Assembly (NCBI GenBank): GCA_020639295.1
Contig: JACKGY010000016.1
Coordinates: 1-51,865 of the forward strand
Source of the DNA: Planctomycetota bacterium
GTDB taxonomy: Bacteria > Planctomycetota > GCA-002687715 > DRQF01
Direction: 5' to 3'
Length of the DNA stretch: 51,865 nucleotides
Position numbers and translations under genes: made by a program
Notes under the pieces: model-generated
The model's database searches: none
What the model was told of the DNA's origin: nothing
The model's input: only the letters and a program-made list of their open reading frames with translations
Shown here: positions 6,928 through 15,916 of the stretch, piece by piece
Position numbering within the stretch: position 1 is the stretch's first letter
How the letters are laid out: each line of letters opens with the position of its first letter

Positions 6928-8535
6928 TCACTTTGCCGATGCCGGGCCGAGGGTCAAGGGGCGTGAAATGCCCCAGAGATGATACCAGCGGCCCGAGCCC
7001 CGCGATTCGCAGCGCAGGACGAGACGGCTGCCGGCCGCGGGCCGGTCGAGGCGCGGGCGCCAGGGCAGAAGCCGGGCATGGTCGCGGAGCGGCCTGAGGC
7101 GCAACGCGTCGAGGCGACGCAGACGACCCTCGGCGTCGAGTTCATCGACGACGAGTTCGACCTCGTCGTCGCGACCCGGCCGACCGGCGCGCGGCAAGAG
7201 CGTGGCTTCGACCGGACCTTCGTCCAGGAGGATCACCGAGTCGTCGGCGAGGAGGATCGCGGGTCGCGGTCCGATCAGCGAGAGGATGCCCGGGTCGGCG
7301 CCGTGGATCTCGACCCGCCGGTCCGGGAAGGCGAGCGCCCGGGAACGCGCCGGCCAGTCCTCCGGCGGCGCCGCGGGCCGATGATCGAGCAACCAGCCCG
7401 GCTCGACCGGCAGTCGCGCCGGCAAGGGACCCTCGAGGATCGCCACCGCCTCGCGCCAGCCGCCGATCCGGATCGGCTCGGGCGCGCGCGCGAGCTGCCG
7501 GCCGCTCGCCGCCACCAGGACCAGCGTGAGGCCGACTCCGATCAGACGCCGCTCGCGCCGGCCTTCCGGCAGCTCGAGCAGGGTCCAGCAGAAGAGAGCC
7601 TGGGTCACGAAGGCGTAGCGGTCGAGGGGATTCTCGAGCAGCAGCCGCGGTTCGCCCCGATAGGCCCAGAGCGTGGCGCCGAGCAGGCCGAGCGCGCCAC
7701 CGAGAAGGATCGCCGCCGGCCCGGCCCGCCGCCGGACGACCAGGAGACCGAGCAGGGCCAGGATCGCGAGGCCGAGGACGCCGAGGGCGAGGCCTGCGGC
7801 CGGGGAGGTCGCGCTCGGATCGAGAGCCAGGAGACCACCGGGACCGCGCGCGCCCAGGGCCTGGAGCAGAGCGCCCGGATCGATCGGCCCGCCGGCCGCG
7901 ACCCGCGCGGTCGGTAGTTCTCGAGCCTGCAGCCAGGCCAGGGGCAGCGCCAGGGCCGCGAACACGACCGGGCGCCGGCGCCGGCACCAGGCGGCGAGGA
8001 CCATCAGCGCCGGCAGGAAGAAGAGGATCTGGGGGCCCGAGAGCGCGGCGAGGATGAAGACGAGGCCGTCGCCCGCGAGCCGGCGCCAGGAGTCCTCACC
8101 GGAGCGCAGGGCCAGGGGCAGGAGCGCGAGGGCCGCGACGCCGCCGAGATCGGCGAGATGCCCGATCACGGTCCCGTCCTGCGGCATCAGGGGCAGGATC
8201 AGCAGGGCGAGCGGGACCCGGTGCGCCAGCATCCCGGGCCGGAGGAGCAGCGCGCCCAGACCGAGGAAGAGCAGGAAGGAAGCGAACACGTAGCGTCGCG
8301 GCGTCTGCTCGGGAGAAAGGGCGGAGTCGCAGGCCGCGATCAGTCGAGGAAGGAGATGCAGGTAACCGTTGTGGGGCCTGCCGATGGCCCCGGTTCCGTC
8401 CTCGCGGGCCTCCCGGAAGAAGACCACCGCGTCCTCGGCCCGCAGCTCCGGTTCCGCGAGCCAGGGCCAGGCGCGGAAGCCGGCGAGCAGGACGAAGGCG
8501 AGGAAGACCAGGACGATCGGACCGCGACGCGCCAT
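6928..8535 (-). CDS. Polytopic membrane protein of unknown function (GT-C-like layout)
   Basis: This 535-residue protein has an N-terminal hydrophobic segment (PIVLVFLAFVLLAGF) and then a short periplasmic-type loop with acidic and aromatic residues and GYLHLLPRL. About eight more membrane helices run to residue ~360, followed by a soluble C-terminal part of about 170 residues. The early acidic loop after helix 1, the multiple helices and the soluble tail resemble the layout of GT-C glycosyltransferases and related uncharacterised proteins. I see no diagnostic catalytic motif. A TATCCT box lies 6 bases before the ATG, suggesting a near-leaderless transcript. It ends about 30 bases before the PepSY-like gene. 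Confidence 0.7.
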   Translation of the reverse strand: MARRGPIVLVFLAFVLLAGFRAWPWLAEPELRAEDAVVFFREAREDGTGAIGRPHNGYLHLLPRLIAACDSALSPEQTPRRYVFASFLLFLGLGALLLRPGMLAHRVPLALLILPLMPQDGTVIGHLADLGGVAALALLPLALRSGEDSWRRLAGDGLVFILAALSGPQILFFLPALMVLAAWCRRRRPVVFAALALPLAWLQARELPTARVAAGGPIDPGALLQALGARGPGGLLALDPSATSPAAGLALGVLGLAILALLGLLVVRRRAGPAAILLGGALGLLGATLWAYRGEPRLLLENPLDRYAFVTQALFCWTLLELPEGRRERRLIGVGLTLVLVAASGRQLARAPEPIRIGGWREAVAILEGPLPARLPVEPGWLLDHRPAAPPEDWPARSRALAFPDRRVEIHGADPGILSLIGPRPAILLADDSVILLDEGPVEATLLPRAGRPGRDDEVELVVDELDAEGRLRRLDALRLRPLRDHARLLPWRPRLDRPAAGSRLVLRCESRGSGRWYHLWGISRPLTLGPASAK

Positions 8536-8541
8536 GCGCCG

Positions 8542-8547
8542 AGGATA
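8542..8547 (-). promoter_or_regulatory. -10-like TATCCT 6 bases before a start codon
   Basis: On the minus strand TATCCT is followed by six bases and the ATG of the membrane protein gene. If it is a -10 box, transcription would begin at or next to the start codon. The same spacing recurs at 12064 and 25414. Confidence 0.35.
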
Positions 8548-8635
8548 GCGGATCGGCCGTTCCGGCGCAGGATGCCGGCGCCCGGCGCCCGGGAGTCCGG
8601 TGCGGATCGCCGTCGAGCGGGCGCGGGCCGCCGGT

Positions 8636-8641
8636 TAGCAT
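8636..8641 (+). promoter_or_regulatory. -10-like TAGCAT before the kinase-FGE gene
   Basis: TAGCAT lies 14 bases before the ATG at 8656, within a GC-rich divergent intergenic region. It resembles TAGGAT and TAGACT before other genes in the window. No clear -35 box is visible. Confidence 0.3.
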
Positions 8642-8655
8642 GGGCCGAAGCCGAG

Positions 8656-11445
8656 ATGACAGATCACGCCGAAGACATCCAGAGCCGGCTGCGTCGCGAT
8701 CACGACCGCGGTGAACTGCGCGATCTCGACTTCTATCTCGATCTCGCCGACGAAGGCGACCTCCAGACCATCGCCGCCCTCCACCAGAGCATCGTCGCGG
8801 CGGCGGCCGTCACCCAGGGGCCGAGCGGAGCCGACTCCGTCACCCTCGGCGTCGCCGGTCTCGCCGGGCCGGGCCGCGCGGCCGAGTTCGGTCCCTATCG
8901 CCTCCTCGGCGAGCTGGGCCGGGGCGGGCAGGGCATGGTCTACCTGGCCGAGGACACCCGGCTCGGCCGCAAGGTGGCCCTCAAGCTGCTCGCCGGCTTC
9001 GGTGCCACCTCCAAGCAGGGCATCCTGCGCTTCCGCCGCGAGGCGGAGGCGGCCTCGCGCCTCGACGACCCGGGCATCTGCACCGTCTACGAGACCGGCG
9101 AGTTCGACGGCGTCCCCTTCATCGCGATGCAGTACGTCGACGGCGAGACCCTCGCCGCGCGGATCCGGGCCGGTCAGCAACGCGAGGCCAGCGCCCGGAC
9201 CGAGAGCGGGGCCGATTCCGGCAGCTCCGCCCAGCGTCGCGATCTCGACGACTGGGTCCTGGTGATCGAGCGCGTCGCTCGCTCGCTCCATGCCGCCCAT
9301 GAGGTCGGCCTGGTCCATCGCGACGTCAAGCCCGCCAACGTGATGCTCGGTCGCGACGATCGACCGGTGATCCTCGACTTCGGCCTGGCCCGAACTGAAG
9401 ACCTCGATTCGCAGGGCCTGACCCAGACCGGCGACCTGATCGGCACACCGGCCTACATGGCGCCGGAACAGATCCGCGGCAAGGTCCACGAGGTCGATCG
9501 GCGCACCGACGTCTACGCCCTCGGGGTCAGCCTCTTCGAGTGCCTGGTGGGCCATCGTCCCTTCAACGCGGCCACCCGCGAGGCGCTTTACCACCGCATC
9601 GTCGAGGGTCGGCCGCCGGCCCCGTCGCGCTTCCAGTCGCAGATCCCGCGCGATCTCGACGTCATCGTCCTCACCGCGCTCGAGCGCGACCCCGATCGCC
9701 GCTACCAGAGCGCCGGCGCCCTGGCCGACGACCTGCGCCGCTTCCGCCACCGCGAACCGATCGCGGCGCGGCCGGCCGGGCCGCTCCTCCGCCTCGGTCG
9801 CTGGGCGGAACGCAATCCGGCGCTTGCGGTCGCCCTGGCCCTGCTCTTCCTCTTCCTCTCGGTCGGTCTGGTGGTGACCACCTCGCTCTGGCGCAAGAGC
9901 GAGCAGGCTCTCGACGAGGCCCGGGAGGCCACCGACCGCGCCGACGCCAAGTCCCTCGAGGCCCAGGCGAATCTCCGCGACTACGAGATGCTCTCCGATC
10001 TCCAGCGGGTCGACGACTACGTCGACGAGATCGAGATGCTCTTCCCGGCCAGTCCTGACCGGCTGCCCTTGATCGCCGAATGGAAGCGTCGCGTCGCCGA
10101 GCTCCAGGCCCGCAAGCCGGAATTCGAGCGGCGTCTCGCCATCCTCCGCCAACGCTCACGCGAACTCGACCTGGCGGAGATCATCCGGCGTCGATCCAGT
10201 CACGAGGTCGACGAGGTCGTCGACCTCGACCGCCGGCTGGCCCGCCTCGCGACCGGCGACACCGAGGGCCCGGCCGACGTTGCCGCGGGGGACGAGCTGA
10301 AGACGGCGCTGGAGGCGCGTCGGAGCAAGCTGGTGGATCAGCTCCTGGCCAGCAATCGCCATCGCTTCGCCGGCGTCGCCGAGGCCTGGAAGCACCTCAA
10401 TCTCGAGCGTCTGATCCGGTCGATCGACGCGCTCGAGGTCGGCGAACCCGCGCCCCTCGACGAGGTGCTCTTCCTCGAGGAGCAGTGCCGGATCATCGCC
10501 GCGCGAAGTCTGGAAGGGCCGGCCGCCGCCGCCTGGTCCGAGGCCCGCGCGCGGATCGCGGCGCCGGGCTCGCCCTATCATGGCCTGCGTCTCGAGCCGC
10601 AGCTCGGTCTCCTGCCACTCGGCCCCGACCCGATCTCCGGGCTGGAGGAGTTCGCCCAGGTGCTCACCGGTCGCCCGACCCGACGCGCCGCGGATGGCCG
10701 GCTCGAGCTGGTCCCCGACTTCGCCCTGATCTTCGTGCTCCTCCCCGGAGGCGACTTCGAGTTCAGCTTCGACACCGGGGATCTGCCGCAGAAGGAGCCC
10801 GGGCCGCGTCGCCTGCGGCTCGATCCCTTCTTCATCGCCAAGCACGAGATGACCCTGGCGCAATGGGAGCACGGGACCAACGATCTCCTGCGCAATCCGG
10901 TCGGGCTGGACGGCATCTCCCAGGAGGAGTACGACCGCGCCGGCCGCAGCCCGCTCAAGTACGTGGCCTGGGAGGTGGCCGAGCGCTACCTCCATCGTCT
11001 CGGCTTCGAGTTTCCCACCGAGGCCCAGTGGGAGTACGCGGCCCGCGCCGGGGAGAAGGGGCGCTGGCCCGGCGGTGACGAGGCGCAGCTCGGCCTGCAT
11101 GCGAACTTCGCCCAGGACTCCGACCTGGGCGCGCTCAACGATCCCTTCGCCGGACTCGCCCTCGTCGGTCAGCTCGAGGCCAACGGCTTCGGTCTCCACG
11201 ACCTGCTCGGCAACGTCTGGGAGCTGACCCGTGACGGCCTGGACGTCGATGGCCTGCCGCTGATGCCGGGCGACGGTCTGCACAGCCTCGGCGGCCTCGA
11301 CGCCTACATCATCCGCGGTGGCGGCTACCGCAATCCGCCGGCCCAGGTCCGCTACGACATCCGGGCCTCGATCGATCGCTCGAGCAGCTCCGGCTCGGTG
11401 GGCCTGCGCCCGGTGCGGCCGCTCAGAAGCGGAACGGGCCGATGA
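8656..11445 (+). CDS. Membrane-anchored Ser/Thr kinase fused to an FGE-sulfatase (SUMF1-like) domain
   Basis: The protein has 929 residues. The kinase domain spans about 81-370, with glycine loop GELGRGGQGMVYLAED, Lys110, HRDVKPAN (catalytic D223), DFG at 241-243 and a TPAYMAPEQ activation segment. One membrane helix lies at about 386-410 (PALAVALALLFLFLSVGLVV). A charged, probably coiled region follows, then a C-terminal formylglycine-generating/SUMF1-like domain at about 690-925 with FFIAKHEMTLAQWEHG, FPTEAQWEYAARAG, FGLHDLLGNVWELTRDG and the ending GSVGLRPVRPL. The cytoplasmic kinase and exported FGE-like domain suggest signalling across the membrane. FGE-like domains in such kinases are usually non-enzymatic ligand modules. 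I start at the ATG at 8656; the frame is open further upstream but that part is antisense to the membrane protein gene. It overlaps the HAD gene by 4 bases. Confidence 0.9.
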   Translation: MTDHAEDIQSRLRRDHDRGELRDLDFYLDLADEGDLQTIAALHQSIVAAAAVTQGPSGADSVTLGVAGLAGPGRAAEFGPYRLLGELGRGGQGMVYLAEDTRLGRKVALKLLAGFGATSKQGILRFRREAEAASRLDDPGICTVYETGEFDGVPFIAMQYVDGETLAARIRAGQQREASARTESGADSGSSAQRRDLDDWVLVIERVARSLHAAHEVGLVHRDVKPANVMLGRDDRPVILDFGLARTEDLDSQGLTQTGDLIGTPAYMAPEQIRGKVHEVDRRTDVYALGVSLFECLVGHRPFNAATREALYHRIVEGRPPAPSRFQSQIPRDLDVIVLTALERDPDRRYQSAGALADDLRRFRHREPIAARPAGPLLRLGRWAERNPALAVALALLFLFLSVGLVVTTSLWRKSEQALDEAREATDRADAKSLEAQANLRDYEMLSDLQRVDDYVDEIEMLFPASPDRLPLIAEWKRRVAELQARKPEFERRLAILRQRSRELDLAEIIRRRSSHEVDEVVDLDRRLARLATGDTEGPADVAAGDELKTALEARRSKLVDQLLASNRHRFAGVAEAWKHLNLERLIRSIDALEVGEPAPLDEVLFLEEQCRIIAARSLEGPAAAAWSEARARIAAPGSPYHGLRLEPQLGLLPLGPDPISGLEEFAQVLTGRPTRRAADGRLELVPDFALIFVLLPGGDFEFSFDTGDLPQKEPGPRRLRLDPFFIAKHEMTLAQWEHGTNDLLRNPVGLDGISQEEYDRAGRSPLKYVAWEVAERYLHRLGFEFPTEAQWEYAARAGEKGRWPGGDEAQLGLHANFAQDSDLGALNDPFAGLALVGQLEANGFGLHDLLGNVWELTRDGLDVDGLPLMPGDGLHSLGGLDAYIIRGGGYRNPPAQVRYDIRASIDRSSSSGSVGLRPVRPLRSGTGR

Positions 11446-12026
11446 CCCGCGTCCTGCTCCTCGACGTCATGGGCACGCTGGTCCACGACCCCTTCTACAC
11501 CGAGCTGCCGGCCTTCTTCGGCCTTGGCCTCGACGAGCTCCTCCGCCAGAAGCACCCCGGCTCCTGGCTCGACTACGAGTACGGTCGTCGTGGCGAGCAG
11601 GCCTTCCTCGACGACTTCTTCGCCGACCGCCGCGCCTACGACCAGGCCGGGTTGAGACGGGCGATGTTCGCGGCCTATCGCTACCTCGACGGCATCCTGC
11701 CCCTGCTCGAGGAGCTGCGCCGGGCGGGCGTCGAGATGCACCTGGTCAGCAACTACAGCGACTGGTATCGCGCGATCGAGGAACGTCTGGCCCTCAGCCG
11801 CTACGCGCCCTGGACCTTCGTCTCCTGCGAGTGGGGTCTGCGCAAGCCGGAGCCGGCCGTCTTCGCCGCCCTGCTCGGGCGGCTCGGGCGACCGCCGGAG
11901 GAGCTGCTCTTCGTCGACGACGTCGAGCGCAACTGCCTCGCCGCGCGGGCGGCGGGCATCGCCGCCCACCGCTTCCGTTCCGCCGCGGTCCTGCGCGCCG
12001 AGCTGCGCGGTCTGGCGCTGCTCTGA
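11442..12026 (+). CDS. HAD-superfamily hydrolase with Met in place of the second motif I Asp
   Basis: This 194-residue HAD protein has motif I LLLDVMGTLV (nucleophile D8), motif II LVSNYS (S103), Lys135 in GLRKPEP and motif IV LLFVDD (D159, D160). The second Asp of the usual D-x-D is Met10. The sequence DPFYTELPAFFGLGLDEL, followed by RQKHPGSWLDYE, closely resembles what I remember of a plant chloroplast FMN hydrolase (AtcpFHy1), which also reads DVMDT. That suggests flavin phosphate or another small phosphate ester as substrate, but this is not shown. The gene overlaps the kinase-FGE gene by ATGA, so it is translationally coupled, and is followed by an SDR with its own promoter-like box. Confidence 0.85.
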   Translation: MTRVLLLDVMGTLVHDPFYTELPAFFGLGLDELLRQKHPGSWLDYEYGRRGEQAFLDDFFADRRAYDQAGLRRAMFAAYRYLDGILPLLEELRRAGVEMHLVSNYSDWYRAIEERLALSRYAPWTFVSCEWGLRKPEPAVFAALLGRLGRPPEELLFVDDVERNCLAARAAGIAAHRFRSAAVLRAELRGLALL

Positions 12027-12063
12027 GCCCCGCCCGCGGCTGGCGGCGCCGGCCGACCGGGCG

Positions 12064-12069
12064 TAGGAT
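12064..12069 (+). promoter_or_regulatory. -10-like TAGGAT 7 bases before the SDR start
   Basis: TAGGAT sits in the 50-base gap after the HAD gene, with 7 bases between it and the ATG. No ribosome site is visible between them, which fits a leaderless transcript. Confidence 0.35.
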
Positions 12070-12076
12070 CTCGACC

Positions 12077-12853
12077 ATGACGGACGACAGAGGACCCATC
12101 GCCATCGTGACCGGCGCCGGTCGCGGCATCGGGCGCGCCATCGCCGAGCACCTCGCCGCCGACGGTTGCCGGCTCGAACTGGCCAATCTCGATCAGGGCG
12201 AACTCGACGAGGTCGTGACCGCGCTCGGCCCGGCCGTGATCGGGGCCCGGGCCTTCGACCTCCGTGATCGCGCGGCGACCGACGCCTGGCTCGCCGAACT
12301 CGGAGCGCGACATGCCCGGATCGATCAGCTGGTGCTGAACGCCGGGGTCGGCGGTCCCGATCCGGTCGACGACGACCTCGCCCTCGCCCATCTCCGCGAA
12401 CTCTGCGCGGTCGACGCCCTGGCCCCCTTCCGCATCGTCCGCGGCCTCGCGCCCGTGATCCGGAGCGACGGCCTCGGGCGCATCGTCGTCGTGGCCTCGG
12501 TGCTGGGCAAGATGGGGGTCGCCGGCTTCGCCGCCTACTGCGCGGCCAAGGCGGCCGCGATCGGCCTGGTCCGCGCCCTCGCCCTGGATCTCGCGCCCCG
12601 GCGGATCACGGTCAACGCGGTCTGCCCGGGCTGGACCGATACCGCCATGGCGGAACAGGGCTTCGCGGCCCTGGCCGCGAGCCAGGGCAGGACTCCGGCC
12701 GAGGCCCGGCGTCAGGTGGAGAAGGGCCTGCCGCTCGGTCGCATCGTGCGCCCCGAGGAGGTCGCCTCCCTGGTCGCCTGGCTCCTCTCCGAGGGGGCTG
12801 GCGCCATGACCGGCCAGGCGCTGACCATGAGCGCCGGCGACCTCCAGAAGTAG
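12077..12853 (+). CDS. Short-chain dehydrogenase/reductase (SDR)
   Basis: This is a 258-residue classical SDR. It has the NAD(P) motif TGAGRGIG at 12-19, NAG at 88-90, the catalytic triad S141, Y154 and K158 (YCAAK), and the family end MTGQALTMSAG. The substrate loop PGWTDTAMAEQGF and length resemble FabG-like 3-oxoacyl-ACP reductases and 3-hydroxybutyrate dehydrogenases. No neighbouring fatty acid genes settle the substrate. The frame is open upstream through the HAD gene, so the start at 12077 rests on homology and the promoter-like box just before it. Confidence 0.85.
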   Translation: MTDDRGPIAIVTGAGRGIGRAIAEHLAADGCRLELANLDQGELDEVVTALGPAVIGARAFDLRDRAATDAWLAELGARHARIDQLVLNAGVGGPDPVDDDLALAHLRELCAVDALAPFRIVRGLAPVIRSDGLGRIVVVASVLGKMGVAGFAAYCAAKAAAIGLVRALALDLAPRRITVNAVCPGWTDTAMAEQGFAALAASQGRTPAEARRQVEKGLPLGRIVRPEEVASLVAWLLSEGAGAMTGQALTMSAGDLQK

Positions 12854-12959
12854 ATCTCGTGAAGTTCGTGGTCTTCCGCGCAGCAGGACGGCAAGACTCT
12901 CTATGCACCGGGGGGCGACGGTCCATCGCCGCCGCCGGCAGGCCCCGAGGAGAAGGACG

Positions 12960-14771
12960 ATGACCGACCAGGACCGACCGGCGACCGGAGGCTCGCCGCT
13001 GATCGGAGCCATCACGACCCAGCCACCCTGCTACGACTGCGGTGCTCCGGAAACCAAGCGCTATCGCTTCATGCAGGTGATCAGCTACCTGATCGCCACC
13101 TCGCATCGGCGCTGGACGGTGCCGCTCTGCCCGCGTTGCGCCGCCCGCCAGGGCCTGCGCGCGCAGGGCCTCTCCCTCTTCCTGGGCTGGTGGGGCATTC
13201 CCTGGGGCCTGATGACCATACCGGCGCTGTTCATCAACGCCTGGTCGCTCTGGCGCAGCAACTTCGTCGGCCGCTTCTTCGGCCTGATGCTGCCCTTCCT
13301 CGTGCTCGTCGGTCTCGGCTCCCTGGCCGGTCGCGCCAAGCCGCAGCTGCCGCCGCTCCACGACGACCTGCCCATCACCAACTACGTCTACGGCCCGGCG
13401 CTCGAGGAGGTACAGACCGCCGATCGGGCCGAACGGCGCGGCGATCTCGCCGCGGCCATCACCGCCATGGAGCGGGCGCGCTCGGTCGATCCCGAGTCGA
13501 TCGAGATCCGCAAGCGCCTCGCGCTCCTGCGTCTGCAGCGCGGCGACGCGCGCGCGGCCCTGGGCGAGATCGCCGCCGCCGAGTCGATCGGCGGCCCGGA
13601 TCCCGATCTCCTCCTGCTCGCCGCCGACTGCCAGGATCTGCTCGGAGCGCCGGCAGAGGAACTCCGTTGCCTGCGTCGCGCCCTCGAGCTGCGCGACGAG
13701 ACCGCCATCCATCTCCGGCTGCAGCAGGCCCTGATCGCGCAGGGCGAGCAGGCGGCGGCGCTGCGCGAATACCGCGCCCGGCACGAGGCCGCGCCCGGGG
13801 CACGCAACGCCTACCTGATGGAACGTCTGACCGAGGACGCCTCGTCGCGGGCCCGGCTGCTGGCCGCGATCGCGCCCGGCCCGGGCGACCACGCCGACCT
13901 CCTGCGTCGAGACCTGGTGGCGGCGCTGATCGAGATCCGCGACTTCGCCGGCGCCGCCGCGAAGGCCGCCGAACTGTCGCCGGGCGCCCGCCTCGAGAGC
14001 GGCGAGCTGGTGGCGGCGCTGGTGGCTTGCGGTCAGGGCGACTTCGATCGGGCGCTGAAGCTCCTCGACGCGGCGATCCGCGCCGCGCCCCTCGATGCTG
14101 CCTTCCTCCGTCAGCGCTTCGAGCTGCACCTTCACGTTCACGACCTCGCCGCCGCCGAGATCGACCTCGCGGGCCTCGACCGCATCCCCTCCTGGGCTCC
14201 GGTGATGCCGCTCTACCGTGCGGAACTCGCCCTCGAGGCCGGTGACGACCCGGCCTGCGACCGGCTGCTCGCCCCGCTCCTCGCCGATCGGGCCCAGCTC
14301 CATCCCTTCCTGTGGGAGTGGGTCGTCGCCCTGGGCGCGCGGGCGCGCTGGCTGCGCGGCGATCCGGAGCAGGCCCTCGAGACCCTCGACCAGGCCTTCG
14401 GCGAGCGACCGGACCTGGAGCTGCCCCGCCTGCTGATCCTGAAGGGCCGGCTGCTAGGCCTCGCCGGTCGGCAGCCGGAGGCCCGGGCCACCTTCGCCCG
14501 CGTCCTCGCCTGTCGCTCCGCGGCCCCACGGCAAGGCGCCGAGGCCGCGTTGCGGCTCGGCAGGATCGAGGTCGAGGACTACCTCGCCCGTTGCCGTCGC
14601 GGCCTGCCCCTCGACGAGGCCTCGATCGATCTCGCCCTCGGGCTTCATCACGAGGCGCGCGGCGATCGCGGCGCCGCCGCGGCCGCCTACCGCGAGGCCC
14701 TCGCGCTGGCCGGCCAGGCGCGCTTCAGCGGCACGATCGCGCGGCGCCGCCTGGGGCTCCTGGAGCGCTGA
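12960..14771 (+). CDS. Zinc-ribbon, two-helix membrane protein with TPR repeats
   Basis: The protein has 603 residues. Near the N-terminus is a Cys4 pattern CYDCG ... CPRC (about residues 22-60), typical of a zinc ribbon. Two hydrophobic stretches follow (GWWGIPWGLMTIPALFINAW and FFGLMLPFLVLVGLGSL) at about residues 76-122. The rest, about 470 residues, is Ala/Leu-rich helical repeat of the TPR type, for example AERRGDLAAAITAMERARSVDP and RLLGLAGRQPEARATFARVL. The start at 12960 has a strong GAGGAGAAGG ribosome site; an earlier in-frame ATG lacks one. TPR domains bind protein partners, but no partner is indicated. A terminator-like hairpin follows the stop. Confidence 0.8.
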   Translation: MTDQDRPATGGSPLIGAITTQPPCYDCGAPETKRYRFMQVISYLIATSHRRWTVPLCPRCAARQGLRAQGLSLFLGWWGIPWGLMTIPALFINAWSLWRSNFVGRFFGLMLPFLVLVGLGSLAGRAKPQLPPLHDDLPITNYVYGPALEEVQTADRAERRGDLAAAITAMERARSVDPESIEIRKRLALLRLQRGDARAALGEIAAAESIGGPDPDLLLLAADCQDLLGAPAEELRCLRRALELRDETAIHLRLQQALIAQGEQAAALREYRARHEAAPGARNAYLMERLTEDASSRARLLAAIAPGPGDHADLLRRDLVAALIEIRDFAGAAAKAAELSPGARLESGELVAALVACGQGDFDRALKLLDAAIRAAPLDAAFLRQRFELHLHVHDLAAAEIDLAGLDRIPSWAPVMPLYRAELALEAGDDPACDRLLAPLLADRAQLHPFLWEWVVALGARARWLRGDPEQALETLDQAFGERPDLELPRLLILKGRLLGLAGRQPEARATFARVLACRSAAPRQGAEAALRLGRIEVEDYLARCRRGLPLDEASIDLALGLHHEARGDRGAAAAAYREALALAGQARFSGTIARRRLGLLER

Positions 14772-14785
14772 GGAATCGCCCGATT

Positions 14786-14815
14786 TCGCGACGCCCGCGT
14801 GCCCGGGCGTCGCGA
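14786..14815. terminator. Strong hairpin between the TPR gene and fliM
   Basis: CGCGACGCCCG (14787-14797) and CGGGCGTCGCG (14804-14814) form a perfect 11-bp stem, extended by one T-A pair, around a six-base loop. It is followed by ATTT. It lies 16 bases after the TPR stop and 110 bases before fliM, so it probably separates the two transcripts. Confidence 0.6.
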
Positions 14816-14926
14816 TTTCCGACACCCAAGGAAAACCTAAGCATCGCCGGGGAAACGATTTCAGCGTCGCGAACGACCTGCCGATAGAGGCTGCATGGAG
14901 ATGGGATTCCATCTGGATTGAGCAGC

Positions 14927-15916
14927 ATGGCAGCGAGCGAACTCCTCGACCTACAAGGCATCGACGCGCTCCTGGATCGGTTCCGCGCCCGGCGGGCCGC
15001 CCAGGTCGACCTGCGCGCCGCCGCCTCGGACTACGAGTCGGACCTGCCCAACGTGCTCCGTCCCGAGGCCCTGAAGACCATGGGCATCCGCTTCCGCATG
15101 GTCGGCGAGCGGATGGCCGGCGACCTCAGCGCGGTGTTGCGCTCCCACATGAAGTGCCGGCTCGCGGAGTACCGGCAGCTTCGCCTGCGCAGCGTCGCCG
15201 AACGGCTCCCCGATCGCGTCTGCATCATCGAACTCCAGGTGGCCGAGCTCCAGCTCCCGGCCTTCCTGATCATGCAGCTCGAGACCGCGACCTCGATCAT
15301 CGACCGCCTGGTGGGTGGCGAGGGGGCCTGCGCCGAACTCGAGCGCGACCTGACCGCGATCGAGCAGCGGGTCATGCTCGACGTCGTCCGGCCGGTGATC
15401 GATGCCTATCAGGCGATCCTCTCCGGCGTCGCCAAGCTGAACATGAGCTGGAAGCGCTTCATCGGCACCCGCGAGGAGTTCGCCTCCTATCCGCCGACCG
15501 AGCTCTACCTGTCCTCCCACTACCACACCGACGTCGAAGGCGGTCTGGAGTGGAAGTTCGAGTTCCTGCTGCCCCTGGGCGAGCTGCTGCCGGCGATCGA
15601 ACGCTCGGCCAGCGTCCCGATCCAGCGGGTCGAGGTCGACGAGGACCGCCGCCGCAAGCTCAAGTCCGCGCTCTGCGACGTCGACGTCGACGTCACCATC
15701 GAGCTCGGCAAGACCGAACTCAGTCTGCGCGAGGTGGCCACCCTGGCGCCTGGCGACGTGATCCTGCTCGACAGCCGGCCCGGCGACGATTTCGTCTTCC
15801 AGGTCGGGGGCCGGCCCAAGTACCGCGGCCAGATCGGCCGTAGCCACCGTTCGCTCGCCTTCAAGGTCGGCACGCCGATCGGACCGAAGGGCGGCGCCCA
15901 GGAGAAGAAGCGATGA
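14927..15916 (+). CDS. fliM: FliM, flagellar motor switch protein
   Basis: FliM is the C-ring protein that binds CheY-P and sets rotation direction. It has 329 residues, the normal length. The middle domain contains NVLRPEALKTMGIRFRMVGE and VIDRLVGGEG, and the C-terminal SpoA-type domain VDVTIELGKTELSLREVATL followed by LAPGDVILLD. At the N-terminus, where FliM usually has a CheY-binding L-S-Q-x-E-I-D-A-L-L, this protein has LLDLQGIDALLDRF, a divergent form. I chose the ATG at 14927; a TTG three codons earlier is an alternative. It overlaps fliN by 4 bases. It lies 11 kb from the export genes and on the opposite strand. Confidence 0.95.
   Translation: MAASELLDLQGIDALLDRFRARRAAQVDLRAAASDYESDLPNVLRPEALKTMGIRFRMVGERMAGDLSAVLRSHMKCRLAEYRQLRLRSVAERLPDRVCIIELQVAELQLPAFLIMQLETATSIIDRLVGGEGACAELERDLTAIEQRVMLDVVRPVIDAYQAILSGVAKLNMSWKRFIGTREEFASYPPTELYLSSHYHTDVEGGLEWKFEFLLPLGELLPAIERSASVPIQRVEVDEDRRRKLKSALCDVDVDVTIELGKTELSLREVATLAPGDVILLDSRPGDDFVFQVGGRPKYRGQIGRSHRSLAFKVGTPIGPKGGAQEKKR

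Noticed and set aside
8158..8655. Upstream extension of the kinase-FGE gene
   Set aside because: It is antisense to the start of the membrane protein gene and has shadow-type composition. The ATG at 8656 gives a sensible N-terminus.
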